Shown here: one piece after another, positions 1-8,400 of the stretch
How the letters are laid out: every line of letters starts with the position of its first letter
How positions within the stretch are numbered: position 1 is the first letter of the stretch
Assembly: GCA_016200385.1 (NCBI GenBank)
Contig: JACQEV010000204.1
Location: 1-11,900 of the forward strand
Direction: 5' to 3'
Length of the DNA: 11,900 bases
Source of the DNA: Candidatus Methylomirabilota bacterium
GTDB lineage: Bacteria; Methylomirabilota; Methylomirabilia; Methylomirabilales; Methylomirabilaceae
Notes under the pieces: model-generated
The model's input: only the letters and a program-made list of their open reading frames with translations
Database searches by the model: none
Told to the model about the DNA's origin: nothing
Made by a program: the position numbers and the translations under genes

Positions 1-22
1 CCAGCCTCCGTGTACGCTTCAT
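1..22 (-). CDS. 5' end of a divergent gene, product unknown
   Basis: On the minus strand an ATG at 22..20 opens a frame reading MKRTRRL before it leaves the window. It is preceded by a perfect AGGAGG at 34..29 with a six-base spacer, which is as strong as any ribosome binding site here. The basic start (Lys, Arg, Arg) would suit a signal peptide or a DNA-binding protein, but seven codons do not allow a family call. It is transcribed away from the transporter cluster, so the non-coding region to its right probably holds promoters for both directions. Confidence 0.6.
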
Positions 23-28
23 TCGATT

Positions 29-34
29 CCTCCT
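29..34 (-). promoter_or_regulatory. Shine-Dalgarno of the left-edge divergent gene
   Basis: AGGAGG read on the minus strand, six bases before the ATG at 22..20. It is the main reason to believe that a gene starts at the left edge, because only seven codons of it are visible. Confidence 0.6.
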
Positions 35-331
35 AGAAGGTAGTTCCGGCTCGCGAGCACACCAGACCAGGTGTATTCGACCCTGCTGCAATGTTACGGC
101 TCAACCCCGGATCGGGCTCCGAGAAGAAAAGTAGCGTAACTTCGAGAACATCAAGCTTTCGAATTGTCCCCTGCAGGAGGAGCCAAATCAAGTTGAAAAA
201 ACCAGTTGGGAAAGGACCGTATATGGCGTACCTCCTGAGTGATCTTTGCATCGGTGCCCGATGAAGAGCCGGGATCCCGCTCGTCATATTCGAGCACGCG
301 ATGAAGTATATCAGGGGACAGAGATATAGAT

Positions 332-372
332 GGAGGGGCGGGCGTCCGACCCCGGAGGGTGCTTTCCCCTCC
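332..372. repeat. GC-rich inverted repeats with a shared right arm
   Basis: GGAGGG at 354-359 can pair with CCCTCC at 367-372 across a seven-base loop. GGAGGGG at 332-338 can instead pair with CCCCTCC at 366-372, using the same right arm, so the two stems exclude each other. No T-run follows, so neither is a standard terminator. A -10-like TATAAG follows at 378-383. The function is unknown and chance is possible in GC-rich DNA. Confidence 0.3.
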
Positions 373-570
373 CCCGGTATAAGAGAAAACAAGCCTTCCC
401 TTCTTCCCCACGACTTGCTATGCGCTGAGAAGCTCTTATGGGGGCGCGCCGGGTGGCAAGCTCGAATTCGTGAGATTACGCGCACCCCCTGTGTTGGAAT
501 CGCCGCTGCATTCGGTTAAGTACTAGTATTTCTCGAGTGCGGTTTTGCCTTTGGGCTGAGCACTTTACTC

Positions 571-621
571 ACTGAGGCTGGGGCAATGAGCTTTGGACTG
601 AGGCTTGCTTGCTCAAAGCCT
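571..621 (+). repeat. Direct repeat ACTGAGGCT and a hairpin upstream of the cluster
   Basis: ACTGAGGCT occurs at 571-579 and again at 597-605, 26 bases start to start. The second copy runs into a perfect hexamer hairpin, AGGCTT at 601-606 with AAGCCT at 616-621 around a nine-base loop. It ends 75 bases before the first start codon of the cluster, so it may be an operator pair or a leader-RNA structure. The call rests only on the repeats. Confidence 0.35.
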
Positions 622-683
622 TAACCAGGACCCGTGGGGAATTTGTGCGGTAAGTGAAAGTACCTGTCAAGAACTCCAAACAA

Positions 684-688
684 GAGGG
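684..688 (+). promoter_or_regulatory. Shine-Dalgarno fixing the start at 696
   Basis: GAGGG at 684-688 lies seven bases before the ATG at 696. The in-frame GTG at 654 has no comparable site and would put 14 hydrophilic residues before the signal peptide, so 696 is preferred. Confidence 0.6.
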
Positions 689-695
689 CGACATC

Positions 696-1616
696 ATGAA
701 GTCAAAATGCAGCAGTGCTCGCCACAAAGCAGTGGCTGTCGCAGCGCCCTTTTTAGCGATGGCTGTAGCCTTCACTTGCCTCGGTCTGGCTAGTGGCATC
801 GCTATAGCGCAGCACAGTCAGACTTCTGTCAAAGAGTTCGAGGACTTCGACTCCAAGAATTTCGACCGTTCGACCCACATCGACAACGAATGGTTTCCCC
901 TGAAGCCGGGGACGCGATTCGTCTATGAGGGGTTCACCATCGAAGATGGTAAGCGCCTTCCTCATCGCGTGGTTTTCACGGTCACCGACTTGACCAAGGT
1001 GATCGGCGGCGTGCGCGCGGTCGTTGGTTATGATTTGGACTATAGCGCGGGCCAACTGGCGGAGAAGGAGATTATCTTCTTCGCGCAGGACAACGGCGGA
1101 ACGGTCTGGCACCTGGGTCAGTACCCAGAGGTATACGAGAACGGGAAGTTCGTCGAGGCCCCAGCCTGGATCCACGGCATTCAAGATGCGAAAGCCGGAA
1201 TCGTCATGAAGGCAGAGCCGCGGCTTGGGACACCCAGCTACTCTCAGGGGTTGGCACTCGCGGTCAACTGGACGGACCGCGGGGTGGTGTACCAGGTGGG
1301 CCAGAAGGCCTGTGTTCCCTTGAAGTGCTACGAGGACGTTCTGGTGATCGACGAATCCAGCAGGGAGGAACCGGGCGCTCACCACCTCAAGTACTATGCC
1401 CGCGGCGTGGGTAATGTTCGAGTCGGCTGGAGAGGTGAGGGAGATAAAACGAGAGAGACCCTAGAGCTGGTCAAAGTCGTGCAGCTCGGGCCACAGGCCC
1501 TAGCGGCGGTTCGCGCGGAGGCGCTGGAACTGGAGAAGCGCGCCTACAAGATCAGCAAGAAAGTGTACGTTCACACGACACCGGCAGAGCATACGCCTGG
1601 CGCCAAAGGTCAATAG
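696..1616 (+). CDS. Exported protein of unrecognised family (HIDNEWFPL motif)
   Basis: A 306-residue protein with a good signal peptide: a basic start (Lys2, Lys4, Arg9, Lys11), a hydrophobic core at about 12-37 and a probable cut after AIA at residue 38. The mature part opens with THIDNEWFPLKPGTRFVYEG at about 60-79, a motif I associate with uncharacterised secreted proteins of several phyla; I know no assigned function. Most of residues 70-260 reads as alternating beta-type sequence. Cys206 and Cys211 form a CxxxxC pair that could make a disulfide or bind metal in the periplasm. Residues from about 265 look helical and charged. It is the first gene of the cluster, 25 bases before the RND permease, which suggests an accessory periplasmic role such as substrate binding or sensing. 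That role is inferred from position only. Confidence 0.75.
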   Translation: MKSKCSSARHKAVAVAAPFLAMAVAFTCLGLASGIAIAQHSQTSVKEFEDFDSKNFDRSTHIDNEWFPLKPGTRFVYEGFTIEDGKRLPHRVVFTVTDLTKVIGGVRAVVGYDLDYSAGQLAEKEIIFFAQDNGGTVWHLGQYPEVYENGKFVEAPAWIHGIQDAKAGIVMKAEPRLGTPSYSQGLALAVNWTDRGVVYQVGQKACVPLKCYEDVLVIDESSREEPGAHHLKYYARGVGNVRVGWRGEGDKTRETLELVKVVQLGPQALAAVRAEALELEKRAYKISKKVYVHTTPAEHTPGAKGQ

Positions 1617-1641
1617 GCGTCCACGGCAAGGGAGGTCAGCA

Positions 1642-4600
1642 ATGGTGCGTTGGATTGTTGGGTCTAGCATGAAGTTTCGTCTCGTGGCGGTCGCGCTCGG
1701 GGTGTTGCTGATTGTCTTCGGCTTCACACAGTTTGAAAAAATGCAGGTGGATGCCTTGCCCGAGTTCTCGCGGCCGTATGTGGAGATTCAAACCGAGGCC
1801 CTCGGGCTTTCCGCCCAAGAAGTGGAAGCTATGATCACCACTCCCCTGGAGGCGGACATGCTCAATGGGATGCCATGGGTGGAGGAGATCCGTTCCATGT
1901 CGCTTCCCGGCCTGTCTTCCGTCATTCTCGTCTTCGAGAAAGGGACGGACCTCATGCGTGCCCGGCAAGTGGCGCAGGAGCGCCTCGTAGGCGTGTTTGC
2001 GCTGCCGAATGTGTCGAAACCCCCTACCATGATCAATCCCGTCTCCTCGACCAGCCGGTGCATGGTGATCGGACTGACCTCCGACAAACTGTCCCTCATT
2101 GAAACTTCGGTGCTCGCCCGATGGACGATTCTGCCCCGCTTGATGGGCTTACCCGGCGTGGCAAATGTCTCCATTTGGGGTGAGCGGAAGTGGCAGTTGC
2201 AGGTGCAAGTGAATCCGGAACATTTGAAGAATGAGAATGTTACGTTGATGCAGGTGATCAAGACCGCCGGCAACGCGTTGTGGGCATCGCCATTGACCTT
2301 TCTAGAAGCCTCGACGCCTGGTACCGGCGGGTGGATCGACACGCCCAGCCAAAGAATCGGGATCCGGCACCTCCAGCCCATCCAAAAGCCGGCAGAGCTG
2401 GCCCAATTGACCATCGAGGGGGCACCGTCGAAGCGCCTAGGTGACGTGGCCAAAGTGGTGGAAGACCATCAACCGCTCATTGGGGATGCCATCGTTAAGG
2501 ACGCCCCAGCGCTCATGTTGGTCGTTGAGAAATTTCCATGGGCCAATACGATGGAGGTCACGGAGGAAGTGGAAGAGGCGCTCGAGGCGCTCCGCCCTGG
2601 CCTGTCCGGTCTGGAGATCAACCCCACGCTGTTTCGACCGGCGACCTTCCTCGAGCTGGCGATGGGCAATCTCACCATGGCGATCCTCATTGGCGCCGTT
2701 CTCGTGGTTCTGATGTTCGGCACCTTTCTCTTCAACTGGCGCACCGCCTTGATCAGTACCGTGGCGGTCCTGGTGTCGGTGATCGCAGCCGGGGTTGTGT
2801 TCTACGTGCGGGGAATTCCGGCCAATCTGGTCACCATAGCTGGTCTCATCGTAGCCCTCGGCGTTGTCATCGATGATTCTGTCATCGACGTAGAAAATAT
2901 GGTGCGACGCCTCCGCCAAGCTCGCGAAGAGGGCAGCGATAAATCGGCTATGACCATCATTTTCGAGGCTGCGGTCGAGATGCGCAGCCCTATCCTCTAC
3001 GCGACGCTGATCCTGCTGCTGGCGGTCATGCCGGTAATGTTCCTGGAAGGCTTGGCGGGCTCGATCTTTCGGCCGCTCGTTACCTCCTATGTGCTGGCGT
3101 TGCTCGCCTCCCTGCTGGTTGCGATGACTGTCACGCCGGCGCTGAGCCTGATGTTCTTGCGCAACACCCCACTCCAGGCCGCCGATTCTCCCGTCATGGG
3201 CGTGCTGCGTGGTATCTACAGAGCGCTTTTTGCGTTGGCCACGCGCACACCGCGCTGGGCCTTCGTCGCTATCTGCGCCGTCTTCGTCGTCGGCCTTGCA
3301 TCTATACCATTCCTCCGCCAGGAGTCACTGCTTCCGAACTTCAAAGAAACGGATTTGGTGGTTCGCTGGGAAGGCAGTTCCAGCGCTTCCCATCCGGCCA
3401 TGAGCCGGATCACCACTCTGGCCAACCGCGAGCTGCGGTCCATTCCGGGCGTCCGCAACGTCAGCGCTCATCTGGGGCGCGCCATAACGTCGGATAGGCG
3501 GACCAATATCAATGCCGGCGAGCTTTGGGTCAGCATTGATCCTTCCGCCGACTATGACGCGACGGTGGCCTCGGTTAAGCAAGCGGTGGCAGGTTATCCC
3601 GGTCTGTCTTCGGAAGTGTTGACCTACCTGCAAGCAAAGCTAAGGGAGGAGCTGTCGGGAACAGGCGACTCCCTCGTCGTCCGCGTCTATGGCCAAGACA
3701 TGAATATCATCCGCCAAAAGGCGGAGGAGGTCGAGAAAGTCCTGGCAGGGATCAACGGCGTCATTGGTTCAAAGGTGCAGTATCCAAGAGAAACGCCAAC
3801 TCTAGAAATGGAGGTAGACATCGAGAAGGCCAAACGCTATGGCCTTAAACCGGGTGACGTGCGCCGGGAGGCGGCCTCCTTGGTCTCGGGAATCGGAGTC
3901 GGCAGCCTTTACGAAGAACAAAAAGTGTTCGATGTGGTGGTGTGGGGCGCGCCCGAAACCCGCGACAGTCTGACCCACGTTCAAGACCTTCTGATCGACA
4001 CGCCCTCGGGGGGTCACGTGAGCTTGAAGGACGTAGCTGCGGTGCGCATCGTGCCAGGCGCCACGGTGATCAACCGAGATGCCGTTGCGCGTCGCATGGA
4101 CGTGACGGCCAACGTGCGTGGACGTGATCTCGCCGCTGTCGCGGCTGATGTCAAACGCGGCATCGGACAAATCAACTTCCCGCTGGAGTATCGTGCGGAG
4201 CTGTTGGGAGAGTATGCGGAGCGGCTCGCGGCCCAGAAGCGCTTGCTGGCTATTGCGATAGCCGCTGCCATCGGGATTCTCCTGCTCCTGCAGGCGTTCT
4301 TCAGGAACTGGGGCCTGGCTGCAGCCGTCTTCCTGACCCTGCCAGTGGCCTTGGTGGGCGGTGTGCTGGCCGCACTCTTGACCGGCGGCGGCCTTCTCTC
4401 ATTCGGTTCTATCGTTGGTTTCGTCGCGGCGTTCGGAATCGCTCTTCGCAACGCTCTCACGCTGGTGAGCCGCTATCGGCAGCTCGAGCAGCACGATGGC
4501 AAGGCTTTTGGCCCCGAGCTGGTCCAGCGCGGCACCCAAGAGCGGTCTGCGCCGGTCCTGATGATTGCCATAACGACAGCACTGGCCTTCCTGCCCTTGG

Positions 4601-4869
4601 CGCTATTCAGCAACAGAGCCGGCCTCGAGATCGCGCGCCCGATGGCCATCGTCGTTCTCGGTGGCCTGGTGACGACGACGCTCCTCACCCTGCTCGGTAT
4701 CCCCGCCATGTACCTGCTGTTTGGCGCTGCCCGTGAACGAGACCTTGGCCTGGAAGAGGTCCCGGCCACAGGAATTAATGAAGGCATGGTGTTCGCTGAC
4801 AACGAGCCGGAGGCGGCCACGGGGAGAAGTGACGAAACGAAGACAAAGGCAAAAGCCGCCTCGGGATGA
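1642..4869 (+). CDS. RND permease 1, heavy-metal-efflux type (CusA/CzcA-related)
   Basis: A 1075-residue inner-membrane proton-driven exchanger of the RND superfamily, full length for the HME branch (about 1030-1070). GGAGG at 1631-1635 sits six bases before the ATG. TM1 is at about 12-31, TM2-6 at about 340-500, TM7 at about 539-558, TM8 at about 868-887 and the last four helices reach about 1027. The two large periplasmic loops lie between TM1-2 and TM7-8. FRPATF at 331-336 leads into TM2. The TM4 relay reads A405-L-G with Asp411, Asp412, Asp416 and Glu418-Asn419: the counterparts of CzcA Asp408 and Glu415 are present, but the first Asp of the CzcA DFG motif is Leu406. Arg936-Asn937 occupies the late-helix site where CusA has a Glu. 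By-eye alignment finds no CusA-like Met trio, so Cu/Ag is not implied. A charged 40-residue tail follows the last helix. Substrate unknown. Confidence 0.93.
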   Translation: MVRWIVGSSMKFRLVAVALGVLLIVFGFTQFEKMQVDALPEFSRPYVEIQTEALGLSAQEVEAMITTPLEADMLNGMPWVEEIRSMSLPGLSSVILVFEKGTDLMRARQVAQERLVGVFALPNVSKPPTMINPVSSTSRCMVIGLTSDKLSLIETSVLARWTILPRLMGLPGVANVSIWGERKWQLQVQVNPEHLKNENVTLMQVIKTAGNALWASPLTFLEASTPGTGGWIDTPSQRIGIRHLQPIQKPAELAQLTIEGAPSKRLGDVAKVVEDHQPLIGDAIVKDAPALMLVVEKFPWANTMEVTEEVEEALEALRPGLSGLEINPTLFRPATFLELAMGNLTMAILIGAVLVVLMFGTFLFNWRTALISTVAVLVSVIAAGVVFYVRGIPANLVTIAGLIVALGVVIDDSVIDVENMVRRLRQAREEGSDKSAMTIIFEAAVEMRSPILYATLILLLAVMPVMFLEGLAGSIFRPLVTSYVLALLASLLVAMTVTPALSLMFLRNTPLQAADSPVMGVLRGIYRALFALATRTPRWAFVAICAVFVVGLASIPFLRQESLLPNFKETDLVVRWEGSSSASHPAMSRITTLANRELRSIPGVRNVSAHLGRAITSDRRTNINAGELWVSIDPSADYDATVASVKQAVAGYPGLSSEVLTYLQAKLREELSGTGDSLVVRVYGQDMNIIRQKAEEVEKVLAGINGVIGSKVQYPRETPTLEMEVDIEKAKRYGLKPGDVRREAASLVSGIGVGSLYEEQKVFDVVVWGAPETRDSLTHVQDLLIDTPSGGHVSLKDVAAVRIVPGATVINRDAVARRMDVTANVRGRDLAAVAADVKRGIGQINFPLEYRAELLGEYAERLAAQKRLLAIAIAAAIGILLLLQAFFRNWGLAAAVFLTLPVALVGGVLAALLTGGGLLSFGSIVGFVAAFGIALRNALTLVSRYRQLEQHDGKAFGPELVQRGTQERSAPVLMIAITTALAFLPLALFSNRAGLEIARPMAIVVLGGLVTTTLLTLLGIPAMYLLFGAARERDLGLEEVPATGINEGMVFADNEPEAATGRSDETKTKAKAASG

Positions 4870-4929
4870 AAAGAGGAGAGGGCGTGCGAGGCGACTTCCA
4901 AGAGATAGACAAACTTGTAGCTCACCAGT

Positions 4930-4935
4930 AGGAGG
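4930..4935 (+). promoter_or_regulatory. Strong Shine-Dalgarno of the mini-adaptor gene
   Basis: AGGAGG nine bases before the ATG at 4945. It gives this gene its own strong ribosome entry after the 75-base gap, the widest gap within the five-gene cluster. Confidence 0.6.
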
Positions 4936-4944
4936 AAACAAGCC

Positions 4945-5391
4945 ATGAAGCACAGTGACCGGTGGTTGGTTGCAGGCCTGATGATTCTGGGTCTGTCACT
5001 GACTGCGTGTCAAAAGGTGGCACGCACTCACGCTGACGAGTCTCCCGCCAAGGTCGAGCGCATCAAGGGGTCGGAGCTCAGCCGTGTGACTTTGACGGAG
5101 AGGGCCATTCAACGGGTTGGGCTCAAGACGGATCAGGTTCGTGAGCAGCGAGTGTCGCGCTCGACCTCACCGCGGATGATCGTGCCCTACGCTTCGTTGA
5201 TCTACGACCCGCGCGGTGAGACCTGGGTGTACATCAGTCCCCAACCTCGAACCTTTGTTAGACATAAAGTCGTCGTCGACTACATTGAAGGTAATATTGT
5301 GGTTCTGAAGGACGGTCCACCTGTCGGCACAGTGGTCGTGACAGTCGGAGCGGCTGAGGTGTACGGCACCGAGACTGGCGTTGGACACTAA
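4945..5391 (+). CDS. Mini-adaptor lipoprotein (membrane-proximal domain of an RND periplasmic adaptor)
   Basis: A 148-residue lipoprotein. The signal peptide ends in a clean lipobox, L19-T-A-C22, so Cys22 should be lipidated and the protein anchored to a membrane. Residues about 47-70 (VTLTERAIQRVGLKTDQVRE) resemble the short N-terminal strand region of HlyD/CusB-type adaptors. Residues about 78-148 match their C-terminal membrane-proximal part: VPYASLIYDP, WVYISPQPRTFVRH, then VVTVGAAEVYGTE and a final GVGH. The barrel, lipoyl and alpha-hairpin domains that normally lie between these halves are absent, and adaptors are usually about 350-450 residues. It lies between two RND genes, 21 bases before the second, so it probably sits on one or both permeases. 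It is too small to reach an outer-membrane channel. I infer a true compact protein rather than a decayed gene because the frame, start and both ends are intact. Confidence 0.8.
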   Translation: MKHSDRWLVAGLMILGLSLTACQKVARTHADESPAKVERIKGSELSRVTLTERAIQRVGLKTDQVREQRVSRSTSPRMIVPYASLIYDPRGETWVYISPQPRTFVRHKVVVDYIEGNIVVLKDGPPVGTVVVTVGAAEVYGTETGVGH

Positions 5392-5412
5392 AACTGCGAA
5401 GGGACACCTACC

Positions 5413-8400
5413 ATGATGCGTTGGCTGGTCGGAAACAGCCTGAAGATTCGTTTCCTGGTGATCGCGAGCGCCGCGGGGTTGATGTACTTCGGTATGGGGC
5501 AGCTTCGCAAGATGCCCGTGGACGTCTTCCCTGAGTTCGCTCCCCCCCTTGTGGAGATTCAGACCGTGTGTCTCGGCCTTTCCGCCGCTGAAGTGGAGGC
5601 CCTCGTTACCGTCCCGCTGGAGCAGGCCCTCAACGGAGTGCCGGGGCTGGACATCATGCGCTCCAAATCGGTCGAACAGTTGTCGTCGGTCAAAATGATC
5701 TTCAAGCCTGATACCGACCTGTTCCGGGCTCGACAAGTGGTGCATGAGCGCCTCTTGGTCATGCCGACGCTGCCAACTTGGGCAGCCCCGCCTGTCGTAT
5801 TGCCGCCCCTGTCGGCGCTCAGCCGGGTCATGAAGATCGGGGTTTCGTCCAAATCCGTGTCTTTGATTGACTTGTCGATGATCAGCTATTGGACCATCAG
5901 GGAGCGCCTCTTACGCGTACCCGGTGTGGCCAATGTCGCCATATGGGGCGAGCGGCTGAAAATGCCCCAGGTGCAAGTCGTGCCGGAACTCCTGAAAAAG
6001 CACGGTGTAACTCTCGAGGAGGTCATGACGGCCACCTCGGATTCCCTGGACGTCGGTATGTTCATGTTTTCAGATGGACATTACATTGGTGCCGGCGGGT
6101 GGATCGACACTCCCAATCAGAGGCTGCAAGTCCGGCACGTCTTGCCCCTCATCTACAAGACCGACGAACTCACCACACCGGATGCGCTGGGGAATATGCC
6201 CGTGGCCGTACGCAATGGCAAGCAACTGTATCTGAAAGACGTGGCCGAGATAGTGGTGGATCATCAACCGATGGCCGGAGACGCTATCATCAACGATGGT
6301 CCCGGCCTTCTGCTTATCGTTGAAAAATTCCCCTGGGGCAACACGTTGCAAGTGACCAAAGGTGTGGAAGAGGCGCTCGATGCATTACGGCCGGGCCTTT
6401 CTAATATCGATATCGACTCCACGATCTTCCGGCCCGCCACCTTCATCGAGATGTCGATCGACAATCTCACCAGGGCGCTACTCCTTGGTTGTCTTCTTGT
6501 GGTTCTGATTCTCGCCTCCTTTCTTTTCGATTGGCGCCCCGCGTTGATTAGTTGCCTGGCGATCCCCTTGTCTTTGATGGGAGCGGTGATCGTGCTCTAT
6601 CTGCGTGGGGCGACCATCAATACGATGGTCTTGGCGGGCCTCGTGATCGCCGTCGGTGTCGTGGTTGACGATGCCATCATCGACATAGAAAACATCATAC
6701 GGCGTCTGCGTCAGCACCGCAAGGAGGCTAGCAAAAAGTCGACTGCGAGAATCATTCTTGAGGCCTCGCTCGAGGTGCGCGGCGCCATCATCTACGCCAC
6801 GCTGATCGATGCCATGACTTTGTTGCCGGTCTTCTTCCTGACGGGCCTGTCCGGCGCCTTCTTCCGGCCTCTGGCCATCTCCTATGCGCTGGCGGTGCTC
6901 GCCTCCTTGTTGGTCGCGCTGACCGTCACCCCGGCCATGGCCCTGATTCTCTTGCGCAATGCGCCGCTGGAGCATCGCGGGTCGCCTCTCGTACCGTGGC
7001 TTCAGCGTAAGTACGAGACGACTCTCGCGCGGATCATCCGCAGACCCCGCGCAGCCTACGTCACCGTCGCTGTCACCGTCTTGGCCGGTGTCGTGACGTG
7101 GCCCCTGCTGGGGCACTCCCTGCTGCCCTCGTTCAAGGAACGGGACTTCCTGATGCATTGGTTGACCAAGCCCGGTACCTCCTGGCCGGAGATGAACCGG
7201 ATCACCATTCAAGCCAGCAAGGAGCTGCGCTCCATTCCAGGTGTCCGCAACCTCGGCGCCCACATCGGGCAGGCCCTGATCATGGACGAAGTGGTCGGTA
7301 TTAATTTCGGTGAGAATTGGGTCAGCGTCGATCCCTCGGTTGACTACGACAAGACGGTGGCCGCGCTTCAGGCAACGGTGAACGGCTACCCCGGCCTCTT
7401 TCGCGACGTGCTGACCTTTCTCAAAGAGAGGATCCGGGAAGTGCTGACCGGCGCCTCCCAAGCCATTGTCGTGCGCATCTATGGCCAAGACCTGGATGTC
7501 CTCCACAGCAAAGGGAACGACGTAAAGGAGGCCCTTAAGGGAATCGACGGCATCGTTGATTTGCATGTGGAGCTCCATGAGAACATTCCACAGATTGAAG
7601 TCAAGCTTGACCTCGCCAAGGCCCAACGCTATGGCCTCAAACCCGGCGATGTGCGACGCGCAGCGGCCGTCTTGGTGGCCGGCGAAGAAGCCGGCGACAT
7701 CCACACTCCCAACAAAACATACGATGTGCAAGTGTGGAGCATACCTGCGGCGCGCAATACTCTGACCGACATCCGCAAGCTGCTCATCGACACACCCGGC
7801 GGCGGTCACGTGCAGTTGCAAGACGTGGCCGACGTGCGCATCACACCGACGCCGAATGTCATACAACATGAAAACCTCAAGCGTCGTCTCGACGTTCGCG
7901 CCAACGTGCGTGGACGCGATCTCGGCTCCGTCGTGGCCGATGTCGAAGCTCGCCTCCAAAAAGTGAAATTCCCACGTGAATACTATCCGGAGCTGGTCGG
8001 AGAGTACAAAGAACGACAGGCTGCCCAACGTAGCATTCTCATCTTTTCGGCAGTCGCTGCGGCCGGGGTTTTCATGTTCCTGTTCACGTCTTTCCAGAGC
8101 GGCCGATTGGCGACTCTATCTTTCTTGACCTTGCCCATGGCCCTGGTGGGCGGCGTGCTCGGGGCGTACCTCGGTGACGGCATCATCTCGCTGGGCTCGC
8201 TCGTTGGATTTCTAACCGTCTGGGGGATTGCCGCACGCAACGGCATTATGATGATCAATCACTTTCAGCATCTGGAGCGGTATGAAGGGGAAGCCTTCGG
8301 TCCCGCGCTTGTCTTGCGCGGGGCGCGGGAACGGCTTTCGCCGATCTTGATGACGACGTTGGCAACAGCACTGGCTCTCGTGCCACTGGTGATTGCCGGC

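Larger units (their letters stand above)
35..683. other. Long non-coding intergenic region between divergent genes
   Basis: About 650 bases without a convincing gene. Open frames exist on both strands (for example minus 33-485 and plus 301-519), but they have no ribosome binding site, no recognisable family and overlap each other. The region lies between a gene leaving leftward and the transporter cluster going right, so promoters and operators are expected here. A TATAAG hexamer at 378-383 resembles a -10 box but has no matching -35 at normal spacing, so no promoter is called. Visible structure is limited to a GC-rich inverted repeat near 332-372 and a direct repeat plus hairpin at 571-621, listed separately. 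Confidence 0.5.

Noticed and set aside
33..485. Minus-strand open frame of 150 codons in the left intergenic region
   Set aside because: It has no ribosome binding site at its start, no recognisable domain, and ends inside the Shine-Dalgarno of the left-edge gene. Another frame overlaps it on the same strand. Likely chance.
301..519. Plus-strand open frame of 72 codons
   Set aside because: No Shine-Dalgarno before the ATG, Arg/Pro-rich composition typical of a random GC-rich frame, no family.
494..522. Possible sigma-70 promoter TTGGAA with TAAGTA
   Set aside because: The spacing is 17 bases but the -10 matches consensus at only two positions, too weak to call.
654..695. Earlier GTG start for the first gene of the cluster
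   Set aside because: It would add 14 polar residues ahead of the signal peptide, while ATG 696 has a GAGGG site at good spacing.
4945..5391. Mini-adaptor as a decayed remnant of a full adaptor
   Set aside because: It has a strong Shine-Dalgarno, an intact lipoprotein signal, one continuous frame and a complete C-terminus; no leftover adaptor domains are visible in the flanking 75 and 21 bases.
6478..8028. Long minus-strand open frame of 516 codons opposite permease 2
   Set aside because: Its His/Asp/Gln-rich composition is the usual shadow of a GC-rich coding strand. Permease 2 is unmistakable on the plus strand over the same bases.
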